Shown: positions 12,524 through 12,530 of the stretch, piece after piece
Layout of the letters: each line of letters starts with the position of its first letter
How positions within the stretch are numbered: the stretch's first letter is position 1
Assembly (NCBI GenBank): GCA_002427325.1
Contig: DIQS01000007.1
Coordinates: 1,034-13,563 of the forward strand
Source: Cloacimonetes bacterium UBA5456
Lineage (GTDB): Bacteria; Cloacimonadota; Cloacimonadia; Cloacimonadales; Cloacimonadaceae
Length of the DNA stretch: 12,530 nucleotides
Direction: 5' to 3'
Translations under genes and position numbers: made by a program
Notes under the pieces: model-generated
The model's input: the letters and a program-made list of their open reading frames with translations, nothing else
The model's database searches: none
Told to the model about the DNA's origin: nothing

Positions 12524-12530
12524 TCATGAT

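Noticed and set aside
1..12530. A new defence, mobile or biosynthetic system
   Set aside because: Apart from the lipoprotein, all confident genes are core ribosomal, secretion or processing genes in canonical order; nothing in the window supports an accessory system.

Overview
The window is dominated by one long, tightly packed minus-strand ribosomal protein operon, the fused S10 and spc operons, with transcription running from right to left. It starts at rpsJ near 10850 and continues rplC, rplD, rplW, rplB, rpsS, rplV, rpsC, rplP, rpmC, rpsQ, rplN, rplX, rplE, rpsN, rpsH, rplF, rplR, rpsE, rpmD, rplO, secY and map. The left edge of the window cuts map. All genes look intact. Junctions are 0-18 nt apart or overlap by 4 nt (ATGA), and no internal terminator or promoter is evident. 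The order is the canonical bacterial one. The operon makes 21 ribosomal proteins plus the translocon channel SecY and the start of methionine aminopeptidase, so ribosome assembly, membrane insertion and N-terminal processing are co-expressed.

Upstream of rpsJ (about 10852-11387) is an intergenic and leader region of about 535 nt. It holds a candidate promoter (or two), three inverted repeats that can fold in the leader RNA, and a short leader ORF with a perfect AGGAGG whose stop codon falls inside the first codons of rpsJ. This is the least conventional part of the window. A terminator for the preceding gene lies at about 11281-11318.

At 11388-12239 (minus) is a predicted lipoprotein whose mature part is a single formylglycine-generating-enzyme-like (SUMF1 / FGE-sulfatase) domain that lacks one of the two catalytic cysteines. 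Its own promoter candidate lies near 12393-12422. The last ~75 nt of the window carry an inverted-repeat-rich segment that could be a structured intergenic element or the start of a plus-strand gene.

Organism: a bacterium with moderate GC, strong Shine-Dalgarno sites, frequent GTG/TTG starts and a zinc-type S14. The FGE-domain lipoprotein, the VDHPMGGG form of L2 and promoter-like elements resembling the Bacteroidetes pattern suggest the FCB group. Candidatus Cloacimonadota is my best guess, but this is an inference from general features and not a database result. I see no defence system, mobile element, CRISPR, tRNA or rRNA. The window is mostly ordinary core genome, with a few details worth checking: the rpsJ leader, the S3 insertion and the promoter pattern.
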